A stretch of 60,000 nucleotides of DNA from Cryptomeria japonica (Eukaryota; Streptophyta; Pinopsida; Cupressales; Cupressaceae), in contig NC_081413.1 in the NCBI RefSeq assembly GCF_030272615.1, positions 559,837,945-559,897,944 on the forward strand. Direction: 5' to 3'. The translations under genes and the position numbers were made by a program. The notes below the pieces were generated by a model that was not told the DNA's origin, did not search any database, and saw only the letters and a program-made list of their open reading frames with translations. Below are positions 47,795 through 58,390 of this stretch, piece after piece (position 1 is the stretch's first letter; every line of letters begins with the position of its first letter).

Positions 47795-48167
47795 GAGGAG
47801 GAGGAGATTAGGTAGTAGTGGCAGAGGTTTTGGAGGAGGAGGAGGAGGTGGAGGGGGAGGTTTTGGAGGAGGAGGAGGAGGTGGTGGGGGAGGTGGATTT
47901 GGGGGGTGGAACAGGTGGAGGAAGATGGTTATAGAGGAGAGGCAGAGGTGGGCAACCTTTACGAGTGTCACAAGGTCCGCTGATACAGGGAGGAACAAGA
48001 GCAGGAGGGAGAGATGTCGGTGGTGGAGAGGGTGGTGACGAGGCAATGGAGATGGGACAGGGAGCCGTAGGTGGTGGAGAGGAGCTAATGGAGATGGGAT
48101 AGGGAGTCGTAGGTGGTGGAGAGGAGCCAATGGAGATGGGATAGGGAGCCGTAGGTGGGGGAGAGGG
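47795..48167 (+). repeat. GGA-rich tract and 42-base coding tandem repeat
   Basis: 47795-47925 is runs of GGA/GAG/GGT triplets. 48044-48167 is three 41-42-base units (48044-48084, 48085-48126, 48127-48167) encoding the 14-residue repeat MEMGQGAVGGGEE plus one variable residue, with CAG-to-TAG stops in units two and three. It lies in the low-complexity region of the plant mobile domain protein. Confidence 0.85.
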
Positions 48168-48619
48168 AGACCTGCAAGATTTTATGATATTACAGTTGTA
48201 GACTCACCTGACAGTAGCCGAGGCACAACTGGAGGACATAGATGTTGAGATTGCAGCTAGGGATGTCCAACATTTTGCATGGGAGGCCAAGTTGACTACA
48301 GTTGTGAGAGAGAGATGGTGCAGTAGATAGAGTGAGGGAGCTACAGGATAGAGGGCGAGTTACGGTGGGAGCACAGGGAAAAGGTCTAACTGGGAAGGTG
48401 GTGAGGGAGATGCAGCGGGCTTAGGAGGAGATAGATTACTGGTGGGGATTATATGAGTAGGTGGTACCCAATAGTCAGTGAGCGATGATATTTTTCTGGA
48501 TGCGGTAGGCGAGATTAGAGCGGTCACAGAGGGGTCAGAGTAGTGGTGGTGTGATGGGTCCTCCTCGGCAAGATGGTGAGGGTGGTGGGGGAGCGGCATC
48601 TGGCCAGAGTGCTATTTGA

Positions 48620-49079
48620 GGTATTTTTGTGCATTGTTACATTATTATTAGACTGATACTTGGATGGCTCTTGGTAGCCGATTTTTTGGACATCATTGTA
48701 TTCTGATACATGTGTTTTTTTTGATGTGATATATGATGAGATCTCAGTTTTGGTGATGACATGATATGTATCCATGTGATGATATGTTTTCTTTATGCAG
48801 GATGATGATATGATTTATGTCTAGATACATGATATGGAGATGTTTGCTTTCTAGATGTACATGTTGATGATGTAATTTCTATATGTATGATATGGATGAT
48901 TTGCTAACATGTGGATGTAGGTTAACTTATTGATGATTTTTTTGTAATGATATTAATGTGATGAAATGATGATGATTTATGCTAAATGATGAGATTAGAT
49001 AATGAATAATGATATTTGATGGATAATACTATATATGCTGAAATGATGAGATAATGATATGAGTAAATTATGCATTTTT
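48620..49079. other. AT-rich flank of the PMD pseudogene, ATGAT-rich
   Basis: No gene. ATGAT and GATGATATG short repeats are frequent. Confidence 0.5.
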
Positions 49080-49696
49080 TCAGATGAATCTAAATGAATG
49101 AAATGTTTATAAAAATGTAATGTATGTTTTTAAATGAATGCACTAAATGGATAAATGAATCCACTTTATGATGGATAAAAAAATGCACTTAAATGAATAA
49201 AATGAAACTAAATGAATGACTGATTGCATTTAATGAATAAAATAAATGAATGAATGCACTTTAATGATTAAATGCACTTAAATGAGGAATGAATGCACTT
49301 AATGATTAAATGAATGTACCTTAATGAATAAAATGCAACTAAATGGTAATGGATGAAAGCACTTTAATGATTAAATGAATGCAACTTAATGATTGAAATG
49401 AAACTAAATGGTAATGAATGAAATAACTTTAATGATTAAATGAATGCAACTTAATTATTGAAATTCAACTAAATGGTAATGAATGAAAGTACTTTGATGA
49501 GTAAATGAATGCAACTTAATGATTGTAGTGCAACTTAATGATTGAAATGCAACTAAATGGTAATGAATGAAAGCACTTTAATGATTAAATGAATGCAACT
49601 TAATGATTGAAATGCAACTAAATGGTAATGAATGAAAGAACTTTAATGATTAAATGAATGCAACTTAATGATTGAAATGCAACTAAATGGTAATGT
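49080..49696. repeat. AATGAATG-rich minisatellite with a 65-base unit
   Basis: From 49338 units starting ACTAAATGGTAATG recur at 49338, 49403, 49468, 49552, 49617 and 49682. That is a 65-base period, with one 84-base unit carrying an internal 19-base duplication of CAACTTAATGATTG. 49080-49337 is a diverged forerunner made of AATGAATGCACTT pieces. Confidence 0.9.
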
Positions 49697-50900
49697 GATT
49701 CCTACATGATATATGAATGTCAAGTTGGTGGGAAAATGCAGTTATGGAATGGAGATGTGAGATGATGTATCAGAGAACTTCATCGTGATTGTATCCAAGA
49801 TAAAGTTTATAGGCTTAGCTTTCTCATAGAAACCTGAATTAATTGCATGCGAGCAACATATATGAACAATGAATGAGAAAATGGATGGGTGATATGCAAC
49901 AAAATGCAATATAAATAGACGAGATGAAATGGCAATCCATGGCTTATTCACAGTGCTTAATTTTCATCATTGAGCATGGTAGTATCAATATTGGCCAAGG
50001 TAGCAGAAACTAGTGTTGAAAATTTCACCTATAAGCAAATATCACAAACAAGGAAAATTCCCCTCCATTCTGGTTCATGTACAAATGGTCGAGGTATATG
50101 TTGTAGTCAGTAAGCCATAGTGATCCATGACTGTATTTTGCATAGGATAATGTATCTTAGTGAACTTCCCACATAGACACCATTAGTATATGCCCCAAAA
50201 CTTCATTGGAACAATCTGTAGACAACAAACAAAGAAAAAGATATCACGAACCATCCTGACTACTCTAATCACTTGTGGATATCCTAGAGTAGCGTAGGAA
50301 CCTAATATAAATAAATACTAAATAAAAAATCAACCAAGTTCTTATCAACCAAACATAATTTTCTTGTCAAAGAAAATGTTACCATGTCTTGTTTGTGAGG
50401 AAGGATGTATCCTTGTGAAGGTAGTTGTGCATAGATGTGTGATTTGTTGGTTGATTTGATAGGTGGTCATTGTTTGAGTAGCTCAAAATGTTGTTTTGTG
50501 TCTTTTGTGATGTGTATGTACAAGGAATAATATACTTTGCAATTGTTTTTTATTGATGTTGATTTTTTTGTCTTATTTTTGGATTTTTTAAATGTTTGTT
50601 AATGTTTTTGGTATTATCTTTAGGACATTTTTGCAAATGTTTTTGGGTTTTTCTGAGTTTTTATGAATGCTTTTGGTATTATTTCAAGATGATTTTGAAT
50701 GAGCAACTCAATGAATCACAAGCATAGAGAATCCACTCCCATCAGTAGGTTAAGAACATTTCCCCCAGTTAGATGTTGCTATGAAAGCGTGACATGGGAT
50801 AAATGACGTAATAACCCTGATTGCAGATCAATAACAAGCCATGGTATAAATGATGGATGAATGGATGTGATTGACACAAGTCTAAAAGACAATGAAGCTA
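49697..50900. other. non-coding DNA, no gene seen
   Basis: No protein-like frame. A minus-strand purine tract (complement of TATGCCCCAAAAC near 50190) might be part of the Tat element's 3' end. Confidence 0.4.
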
Positions 50901-51069
50901 TAGCCTTTACAAATGGAACTTGTTTACTAGGTTTTCACCACCGTACTTACCCAAGGCGCCACCAGAGTGGTTTTCACTGTTTGGATGAATGATTTTTCTT
51001 TACAATTTTCTTGATTTTTGTATTTTTGTATTTTGTTCAAGACTGTTTTCTAAATTTTTTTGGTATTTT

Positions 51070-52500
51070 CAGATATTGGATGAGCCTTATGCTCTGCACA
51101 TCTTATGTATGAAACCTTTTGAGATGCATGTTGTTGACCGGATCTACTAGTGGTTCTTCTTCTGAAGTTGCTATCTGATATGCCCCAGACCCAAAGACGA
51201 AAATGATGACATATGGACCCAACCAATTGGATTCAAATTTGCCCTAATGTTCTCTGTTCAATTGATTGCAAGGATTCTCCTTGAGAACAAGATCTCCTAC
51301 TTCAAATGTGCTAGGTTTGACCCTATGATTGTAGCTTCTGCTCATGCATTGTTGATAGGATTTTAGGTGGTTGTAGTCAGCTTGTCACTTTTCATCAAGA
51401 AGTTCCAAGGCCTGAAGATGTGAGACTCAGTATTATTCATCATTTATTAGATTGTACAAGGAGACCCATAGAGATGCTAATTCAACCTCAATAGGCAAGC
51501 TGGCTTCTGTTCCATAAACCAGTGAGTAGGGGGTTGTGCCTGTAGGGGTTCATATTCTAGTTCGATATGCCCATAATGCTGAATTCAAACAAATGTGCCA
51601 ATCACAACCAACATCATTGACTATCTTTTTTAGGATCCTCAATAAATTCTTATTTGATGCTTCATCTTGACCATTTCCTTATGGGTAATATGGGGTGGAA
51701 AAATGGTGTTGGATATGAAACTTCTCACAGAGCTCACAAACATCTTGATTTTTGAAAGGGAGCTCATTATCTATGATGGTGGACATGGGTACACCATACC
51801 AGAAGATGATGTAATTGAGGATGAATGAGGCGATCTGCTTGTCGGTGACTTGGGTGAGTGGAACGACTTCGATCCACTTGGTGAAGTACTCTATGGTGAT
51901 GATAAATTTATGACCATTGGATGAAGATGGATGGATTTTACCCACAAGGTCAAGTCCCCATTGACAAAAGGGCCATGGTATTGTGATAGGTTGTAGTTCC
52001 TATGCTGGGGCATGTATCAAATCTCTATGAACTTGGCACTTCTTGCACTTTCTAACAAAGTAGTAGGAGTCCTTCTTCATGGAGGGCCAATAGTATCTGG
52101 CTCACATAATTTTCTTTGCTAGTGAAGGACTGCTTGAGTGAGCCCCACAAATTCCTTCATGTACCTCTTCAAAGGCTTTTGTTATCTCATCTTGTTCCAA
52201 ACATCAAAGGAGAGTATCATCAAGACTTTGTCTATGTAGGGTTTTGACAATGATGGTGTATCTAGCGGTTTGGCGGATAAAGGTTTTTTGTTGGTTGTTT
52301 GATTTGTTAGGGGGAAGTGTGTGGTCACGTAGGTAAATAAAAAACTCACCGTACCATGGGGAGTCGAAATCGATAAGGTGACATATCATTTCAGATTCAA
52401 GGATATCATAAGTGGGGATTTAAAGCTGTTCCACCAAGAACTCATAGCGTGTCGAATTTTGTGGACGATCCAAGAGAGATGCAATTGTAGCCATTACATC
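51070..52500 (-). pseudogene. pol: integrase of the Tat element
   Basis: Minus strand, from an RNase H-integrase linker (HLIDFDSPWYGEFFIYLRD) through the zinc-finger region (VRKCKKCQVH). The core begins GLDLVGKIHPSSSNGHKF with the first Asp, then TKWIEVVPL; IIDNELPFKN carries the second Asp. [17 protein letters not shown] holds the catalytic Glu region with an altered residue before it. The C-terminal part reads LVYGTEASLPIEVELAS and WLGPYVI. Frameshifts and stops interrupt, for example near 51678 and 52200. The tail shows the W-L-G-P-Y motif usual for gypsy integrases. Confidence 0.85.
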
Positions 52501-52554
52501 GGAAGCTTGATTCTGATCTCTTGGTACTTTCTCAAATGTGATAGTTGTAAATGA

Positions 52555-52938
52555 TTATTTGAAACTATCCACCATCCTTTTATACGACATGAGATTATCG
52601 TCCTTTGTTTGGTATTCATCAGTGACTTGTCGAATGACCAACTGCGTATCTCCATATACTTGTAGCTCTTTTAGATTCCATTGTATGGACAATTTGAGTC
52701 CTGTGATCAAGGCCTCATATTCTTCTATATTATTTGTGCATGGGAAAGTGAGTCTATAGGACTTTGAGATACTGTCACCTTGAGGTGTGATAAAAAGAAT
52801 ACCTTCCCTCGAGCCATGTCTGGTGTATGAGCCATCAAAATATAGCTTCCAGGGTTCTGTAGCTATGATCATGAAAATTTCCTCATCCAAAAAGTTGGAA
52901 ATAAGAGGATGGTTGCCTTTGAGTGGTGCATCAACCAA
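52555..52938 (-). pseudogene. pol: archaeal-type second RNase H of the Tat element
   Basis: The minus-strand frame carries WKLYFDGSYTRHGSREG (first Asp), NNIEEYEALITGLKLSI (Glu) and LQVYGDTQLVIRQV (Asp). The residue order and surroundings are those of the additional RNase H found only in Tat-lineage plant gypsy elements. It lies between the gypsy RNase H and integrase. The catalytic residues appear intact although the rest of pol is broken. Confidence 0.88.
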
Positions 52939-52953
52939 CTGATCTGCAATAAC

Positions 52954-53439
52954 CTATCCCTTGATAGATTTGTGGTCCACATACTCAATATCAAATTCAC
53001 TCAGAATCATAACCCATTTGGCCAAGCGACCTGTCAATGTTGCTTTGCTGAGTAGGTACTTGAGTGGATCTATCTTGTCAATAAGTTGTACTTTGTGCAT
53101 TAACATGTAGTGCCTTAATTTGGTGGCTGCCAAGATAATTGCTAGGCAAGCTCGCTCAATAGGTGTGTAATTGAGTTCATGGCCTATCAGTGTTTGAGAG
53201 ATGTAGTAGACATCACATTCTTTTCCTTTCGCGTTATGTTGTGGAAGCAATACTCCTAATGTCGTGGTTGTAGTTGAAATGTATAATAATAGAGGTCTGC
53301 TTGGATCTGGTGGAATCAACAATGGTGTATTCATTAGGTAGTATTTAAGCATTTGGAATACTTCATGGCATTTTGTATCCCATTGAAAGCGGATATTTTT
53401 ATGTAACAGATGGGTGAAGGGATGACATTTATCAGCCAA
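52954..53439 (-). pseudogene. pol: gypsy-type RNase H of the Tat element
   Basis: Minus strand: FTHLLHKNIRFQWDTKCHEVF (RT connection), then PLLLYISTTTTTLGVLLPQ where the first catalytic Asp has been replaced. CDVYYISQTLIGHELNY and TGRLAKWVMILSEFDIEYV follow. In Tat elements this first RNase H is often degenerate and the second domain is thought to take over. The missing Asp here fits that pattern (inference). Confidence 0.85.
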
Positions 53440-53463
53440 TTATGCAATGAACCGATGAATTGA

Positions 53464-54748
53464 TTATAGCCACCCTTGTAATGTCCTCAACTGACTAATT
53501 TTCTTTGGAGGTGGCATGTTCATGATTGCCTTGACTTTCGTAGGATCTACTTCAATGCATTTAATTGAGATAATGTATCCTAAGAGCTTCCCAAAAGTTA
53601 CTCCAAACACACATTTCTTTGGATTGAGACAAACATTGTATTGTTCTAATCTGTTGAAGATTTTATCTAGTACTGCAAGATGACCCTCTCTTGTTAATGA
53701 TTTAGCTAGTAAATCATCCACATAATCTTCCATTATTGTGTGCATCATGTCATGGAAGATGGTAGTCATGGCTCTTTGATATGTAACCCCTACATTATTT
53801 AGACCAAATGAAATTACATTCCAATAGTATGTTCCCCATGGACATGTGAAAGTAGTTTTGTGTTGATCCTCTGGAGCAATTTTAATCTAGTTGTATCCTG
53901 AAAATCCATCCATAAGAGAAAGCATTGCATGACCTACCGTTAGATCGACAATCATGTTGATGTTCGTAAAGGAAAGTCATCTTTAGGACAATCTTTGTTT
54001 AAATCTCTGAAATCCATATAGACACAGATGCCCCCATTAGGTTTACCAACATGTACAATATTGGAGATCCACTCTACATAATCAATTGGTCTAATGAAAC
54101 CAACATCCAAGAGATTTTTAAGTTCAGCCTTGACAAAAACAACAATCTATGGGTGTATCTTTCTGAGCTTTTGTTTACAGGTTTAGCTCCTTCTACTATA
54201 GTTAAGGGATGCATGACCAAATCTGGATCTAAGTCGGGCATGTCTGCATAAGACCATGCAAAGTTGATTTAACGCTTTTGGAAGAATTCCACAAATTTTG
54301 GCTCTTCTTCAGGAGTTAACAGTGATGCCAAATGTATTTTGTGAGGCATCTCAGGGGTCCCCACATTGAATTCTTTTGTTTCTTCTATTAGGATGGTTGA
54401 TCTTTCCTTATTTGTACTAAAGGGGAGGATGTCAAACCTTTCATCCTTAGGTGCCTTAGAGAGGTTTTCACCTTTGGATACGCTCTTTGTTTTTACTCTT
54501 TTGGGATCAAAAAGTGTCATTGTGTGGTTTTCACTAGAAGATCCATGCTTTATTGTAATATTTTTGCAGCTGAAAGGTTTGGCATCTTCCCCAAAGTATG
54601 TTGCGCTGTTAAGTTCAATGGCAAACCCAACTTTATGATCTCTGCTTGGTATGCTATCCCGTAATTCTAGAAAGTCTATGAGTGCCTCATCATTTTGGAA
54701 ATGGTCAAGGCATGGGGCGATTTGGTTGGTTCCATTTAATGAGTTCAT
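53464..54748 (-). pseudogene. pol: reverse transcriptase of the Tat element with N-terminal leader
   Basis: The pol frame opens near 54748 (MNSLNGTNQIAPCLDHFQND). It reaches LLTPEEEPKFVEFFQKR, then after a stop FAWSYADMPDLDPDLVMHPL, the usual Tat RT entry. The central palm is scrambled by frameshifts between about 54200 and 53770. It recovers with the catalytic motif YVDDLLAKS near 53713-53730, then NPKKCVFGVTFGKLLGYI. Clearly non-functional. Confidence 0.85.
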
Positions 54749-54798
54749 GATGAATGATAGGCATTAATTCATTGATTAAGTTGAGTTTGTAGGGGGCA

Positions 54799-56385
54799 TC
54801 AATACGGGTTAAATATGGAGGCGTGAAGTTCATCGATGGTACTCTCCTTGTCAGATTCGGGCGCAAGATTTGACGTAGGGCCTGTTGAAGTTTCTTCTAA
54901 CTCAGGATTCCAAAAAGTTTTAATCCATGCTTCTCCATAAACTGGTATATCCTTATGAGGTGGAGGAGGTAATGTTTCCTCCTCATCTGAAGTATTTAAA
55001 TGCACTGAATCCCATTCCCACTCATGTGAGTTTGTCTCAAAATCACTCTCTAGCATCCGATTACTGTACCAAATTGGGATGTCATTTGAATTGAACAGTG
55101 CATTAGTTATTGGATTATGTACTATTGGAGGTGGGGTTGCTAGTGCTGCTAGTGTTTTAGATATAGTCAAGGATTGCATCCTTGGAGTAATTGGCTGATA
55201 CACAGATTTGCTGGGTTTTCCTTTGAACCGAACCTTAGGAACATATTCTCTTTGAAAACCAAGTCCAATTTTATCTCTTGGTTTCGACTTAGGTTGTAAG
55301 GGCTCTTGTCGTCCTTTCTTACAAGGTCACAAAGCACTATGGCCATCATAGCCCATCCTTTGCATTATAGTGAAGCCTTTGCCATATTTTTTAGTGGGGA
55401 GCTAAACCTTTGGGCTTTCTTTGTTGAGAGGTTCTATGTAGATCCATTCTGCTAGGTCTTCATCCATGGTTTCCTCCTCTTGAATTTTACTAGGGGTGAA
55501 TTGTGCCAAAGTGCAAGTTCTTTTGGCCAGCGGTGATTGAAGTAAACCTTGGGGTTTTCCACGAGTTCTAGGGGATGTGAGTAACTGCCCAACACAAAAG
55601 AGTTAGCTAAGATTATATTCATCGGGACCTTCCTCAGCCATTTTCATTTTTAATTTCTCCTTTTTTGGTGTAGGGGTTGTTAAGTTGGACAAATAGGTTG
55701 GATTAACATATGATGAGGAAGTGATAGCTTCCCTGTTGTTAGGCACGGTGATCTCTGGCTAATGGTGAATATTATTACAATATGTAAATGGATTAGCATC
55801 ATCGAGGATTATAATTTCTACCCCATTATGTGGAAAATTGATACATTGGTGATAAGTGGATGGGACGGCTTGCATGGCATTTATCCAAGGTCTCCCTAAC
55901 AAGAGATTGTATGGAAAATGAAGGTCTAGAACTTGGAAAACTATATGCTTCACCACTGGCCCAACCCTGATGGGTAATGCAACAACTCCTCTGGAAGAAT
56001 GTTTTGCATCATCATATGCTTTGATGGTTATCTTCTCACTAACATCCACTAATTCTGATGCATAACCCAATGTTGTGACTAACTGCAAGGTGCATATGTT
56101 TAAGCTAAATCCATTGTCAATCAAGACTCACTTGATTCTATGTTGGTTTAGGAACCCTTCAATATGGAGGGAGGCATTATGGGGTTGTTGGAAGGATGCA
56201 TTGTCACTTTCGATAAAAGTGAGACATGGTGACATTTTTAGACTACCAACCATGGCTTGAAACTGGTCTGTGTTGAGGTTGGCGGGGGCTGACGCTTCTT
56301 GGAGAGCTTGGTCCAAGATTATTTTATATGAGGGGGATAAGCGTAAAAGCTCTAATATTGAGATGAGGGCTGGCATCTTATCCAA
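54799..56385 (-). pseudogene. pro: protease and gag-pol linker of the Tat element
   Basis: Minus strand, same frame as gag. ALQEASAPANLNTDQFQAMV leads to the protease core VLIDNGFSLNICTL, where the family has D-G-G-S, so the site is altered. PYNLLLGRPWINAM and STYHQCINFPHNGVE follow. From about 55755 to 54799 is a Pro/Ser/Glu-rich linker with DEEETLPPPPHKD and stops, ending DELHASIFNPY. The linker parallels the tail of the gag-protease element at 17830-18779. Confidence 0.8.
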
Positions 56386-58179
56386 TTATTCTACACGATT
56401 ATATTGTTTGGGGAGGGGTGTCATTCCTAGCGGTGCCCCTCGAATAGTAATCTTGCTATGATGCCTAACAATGTTGCATGTAGGATTTTGATCTTTTATG
56501 GTAAGAGTTGCAACTTGTTCATCCGCATCATAAATGTGATTCACAGTATAATTGTATGTGGCTTGTGTGTAATTGGTTGTGTTATCTATGTTTCTCCCTG
56601 AGGTGGAAGGACCCCTTTGATCATGTGATGGAAGTGGATTCTTGAACATTAAGTGATCATCATTGGATGTTTTTGGGTCATGTCCCTCAATTTTGATTTC
56701 TCCTCTATCAATAAGATCCTGAACAAGATCTTTTAGTCGATGACAATTTCTTGTTTTAGGCCCTCTTCCTTGGTGAAATTCATAATGTTCGTGATCTTGC
56801 AACCATGGAGGCTTGACTTGAGGCTCATAATTGGATGTTTTTGGTAAGGTCATAAGATTGGAGGATATTAATTGGTGTAAGTTCATTTCAATAGGTTCCC
56901 CTAAGGGCGTATATGTGTGTTTTTGCTTGTAGTTTTGATTCTTTTGTTTTGGTTCCTCTTGTTGTGTATTGTGACCTTGATTTTGTGGATTATTGTTGGT
57001 GTTTTTGTTAGGAGGGGGATTTTGTCCTACAAACCTAACCACAGGTTGTGAAATTTTAACTGTTCTTGCGTCCACTATCTTGTCATTGACAACATTCTTG
57101 TTTTTGTTCCAAATTTTTGGTTTGTCACTATTATAATATGGACAAGGACCATCTTTGTGTTCATTATAAATTTTGATAAGTCCCTTTTTGATGAGGGCTC
57201 TTTCACATTTGAGCTCTTGAGTTATCATTTCTTCAAAGGATTTTGTGCCCTTCATGTCCAAATGAAATTCCATTTCATCATTTAAGTTGGAAATGAAAAT
57301 TTCCACTAATTCTTTCTCAGGTAGATGAAGTGAGTTTCTGCTAGACAGTTGTCTCCACCATTGTAGGAAAGTTGAGAACAACTCCCTTTCTCTTTGTTTT
57401 GTGTTGCACAAATTTGCCATGGTGATGTCATGTTCTATGTTGTATGCATAATGACCAATAAATTTTTAGACCGGTTCTTTAAATGTTCTAATACCACCTA
57501 GCAGTTGTGAAAACCATTGTGTGGTTGTGCCTCCCAAACTTTGAGGAAAGAGGCAAATCAGATATGTGTCCTCATAGGTCACCTCTAAGCAAGCAGAGTG
57601 AAATTCTCGCACATGGTCCCTAGGATCTCCTTTGCCTCTATATTTTTTAAAATTGGGTGTTTCGAACCCTCGTGGAAAAGGTGACATAAATATGTTCCTG
57701 TCAAATGGATATGGGCAAATTTCGTTAAGTGAGAATCGATTTGTCTTCACACCACTGTTCAGTTGTTGGGTGAGATTTTCTATTTGTCACCTCAAGATGT
57801 CTATTTCTAAAGGAGGAGGAGGTGGAGGATTTCCTTGATGATTAGGGTCATAGCAGAAGTAGTCTCTACCTCCTCCACCATTGTGATGGCTATATTGCTC
57901 GGATGTTTGTCATAATTGTGTTGTATCAAAATTGGAGGGAACTTTGGCACCCTCTTGAGCGAGTCTCAAGAAATGAGAATTGGCATTGTTTCTAAGAATT
58001 TAATCAAAGAATCTGTTAAATTTTGGATTATGCTATGCTCTTTATAATTCTTTTGGAGTTGGAGTGTTGGGATATTCATCATTAGTGCCTCCTCCAAAGG
58101 CCTCATGAATATCGTTGAGGTTTTCGTCCTCCTCTTCAATTTCTGGTTGTTGATTTTTCGTTGCTCTTGTTTGAGCCAT
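56386..58179 (-). pseudogene. gag: gag of the Tat element
   Basis: From ATG at 58179 (MAQTRATKNQQPEIEEED) one frame runs through gag into protease, interrupted by about half a dozen stops that are TAA, TAG or TGA at likely CAA, CAG or CGA sites. Capsid: FPRGFETPNFKKYRGKGDPR, HVREFHSACLEV, then LFSTFLQWWRQLSSR. The finger region EFHQGRGPKTRNCHRLKDL has Tyr where the first Cys is expected. A Gln/Asn-rich stretch (NKNTNNNPQNQGHNTQQ) precedes it. Confidence 0.85.
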
Positions 58180-58390
58180 GTTTTAAAAGTTTGATGTTGT
58201 GAAAAATGTCTATGAGGTGGTCTTCCAAGATTCTGAAATGGTGAGGGCACGATGAAATGGTTAATGGAAGATAAGTTTTTTGAAATGTTTGGTGGAAGAT
58301 AGATCTCTAATATTGAAAGTTGGATGTCAGCAGAGTTCTTTGTGAATTGCTTTTGTGTTTTTCAACAATTTGATATGATTGATAACTCAA

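Larger units (their letters stand above)
39349..48619 (+). pseudogene. plant mobile domain (MAIN-like) gene, split by an LTR element
   Basis: Exon 1 (39349-39423) reads MVVPIADHRLEWIRQYQRLE. A GT-AG intron (39424-40022) follows, and exon 2 opens with EDLLVLQMQEQ. The plant mobile domain core LLTTLAERWHNETCSFHLVI, then GEMTVTLEDV, is followed by a TAG where the family has another residue. More PMD sequence follows (MFAWIGCWVG) up to the insertion at 40537. After the insertion it resumes with LAHLYRDLHEA, LLHIWAWEHFL and MRQFGRRQ, a Gly/Glu-rich stretch with 14-residue repeats, a charged helical tail and GEGGGGAASGQSAI before TGA 48617. PMD proteins include Arabidopsis MAIN and many transposon-borne relatives. 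Frameshifts and stops make this a pseudogene; whether host or transposon-borne is unclear. Confidence 0.75.
50901..58390 (-). mobile_element. Tat-lineage Ty3/gypsy element, minus strand, LTRs not adjacent
   Basis: Reading down from 58179: gag, protease, linker, RT, RNase H, a second archaeal-type RNase H and integrase. The dual RNase H identifies the Tat/Ogre branch. gag-protease occupies one frame and pol another. The 5' LTR is missing at the right end, where a SIRE-like LTR begins at 58391. A 3' LTR is not adjacent on the left; the minus-strand LTR at 37526-38932 is a candidate if the PMD region inserted between. Many stops make it defective. Confidence 0.85.

Noticed and set aside
47720-48130. 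136-residue Pro-rich minus-strand frame
   Set aside because: Antisense shadow of the GGA-rich coding stretch of the plant mobile domain pseudogene.
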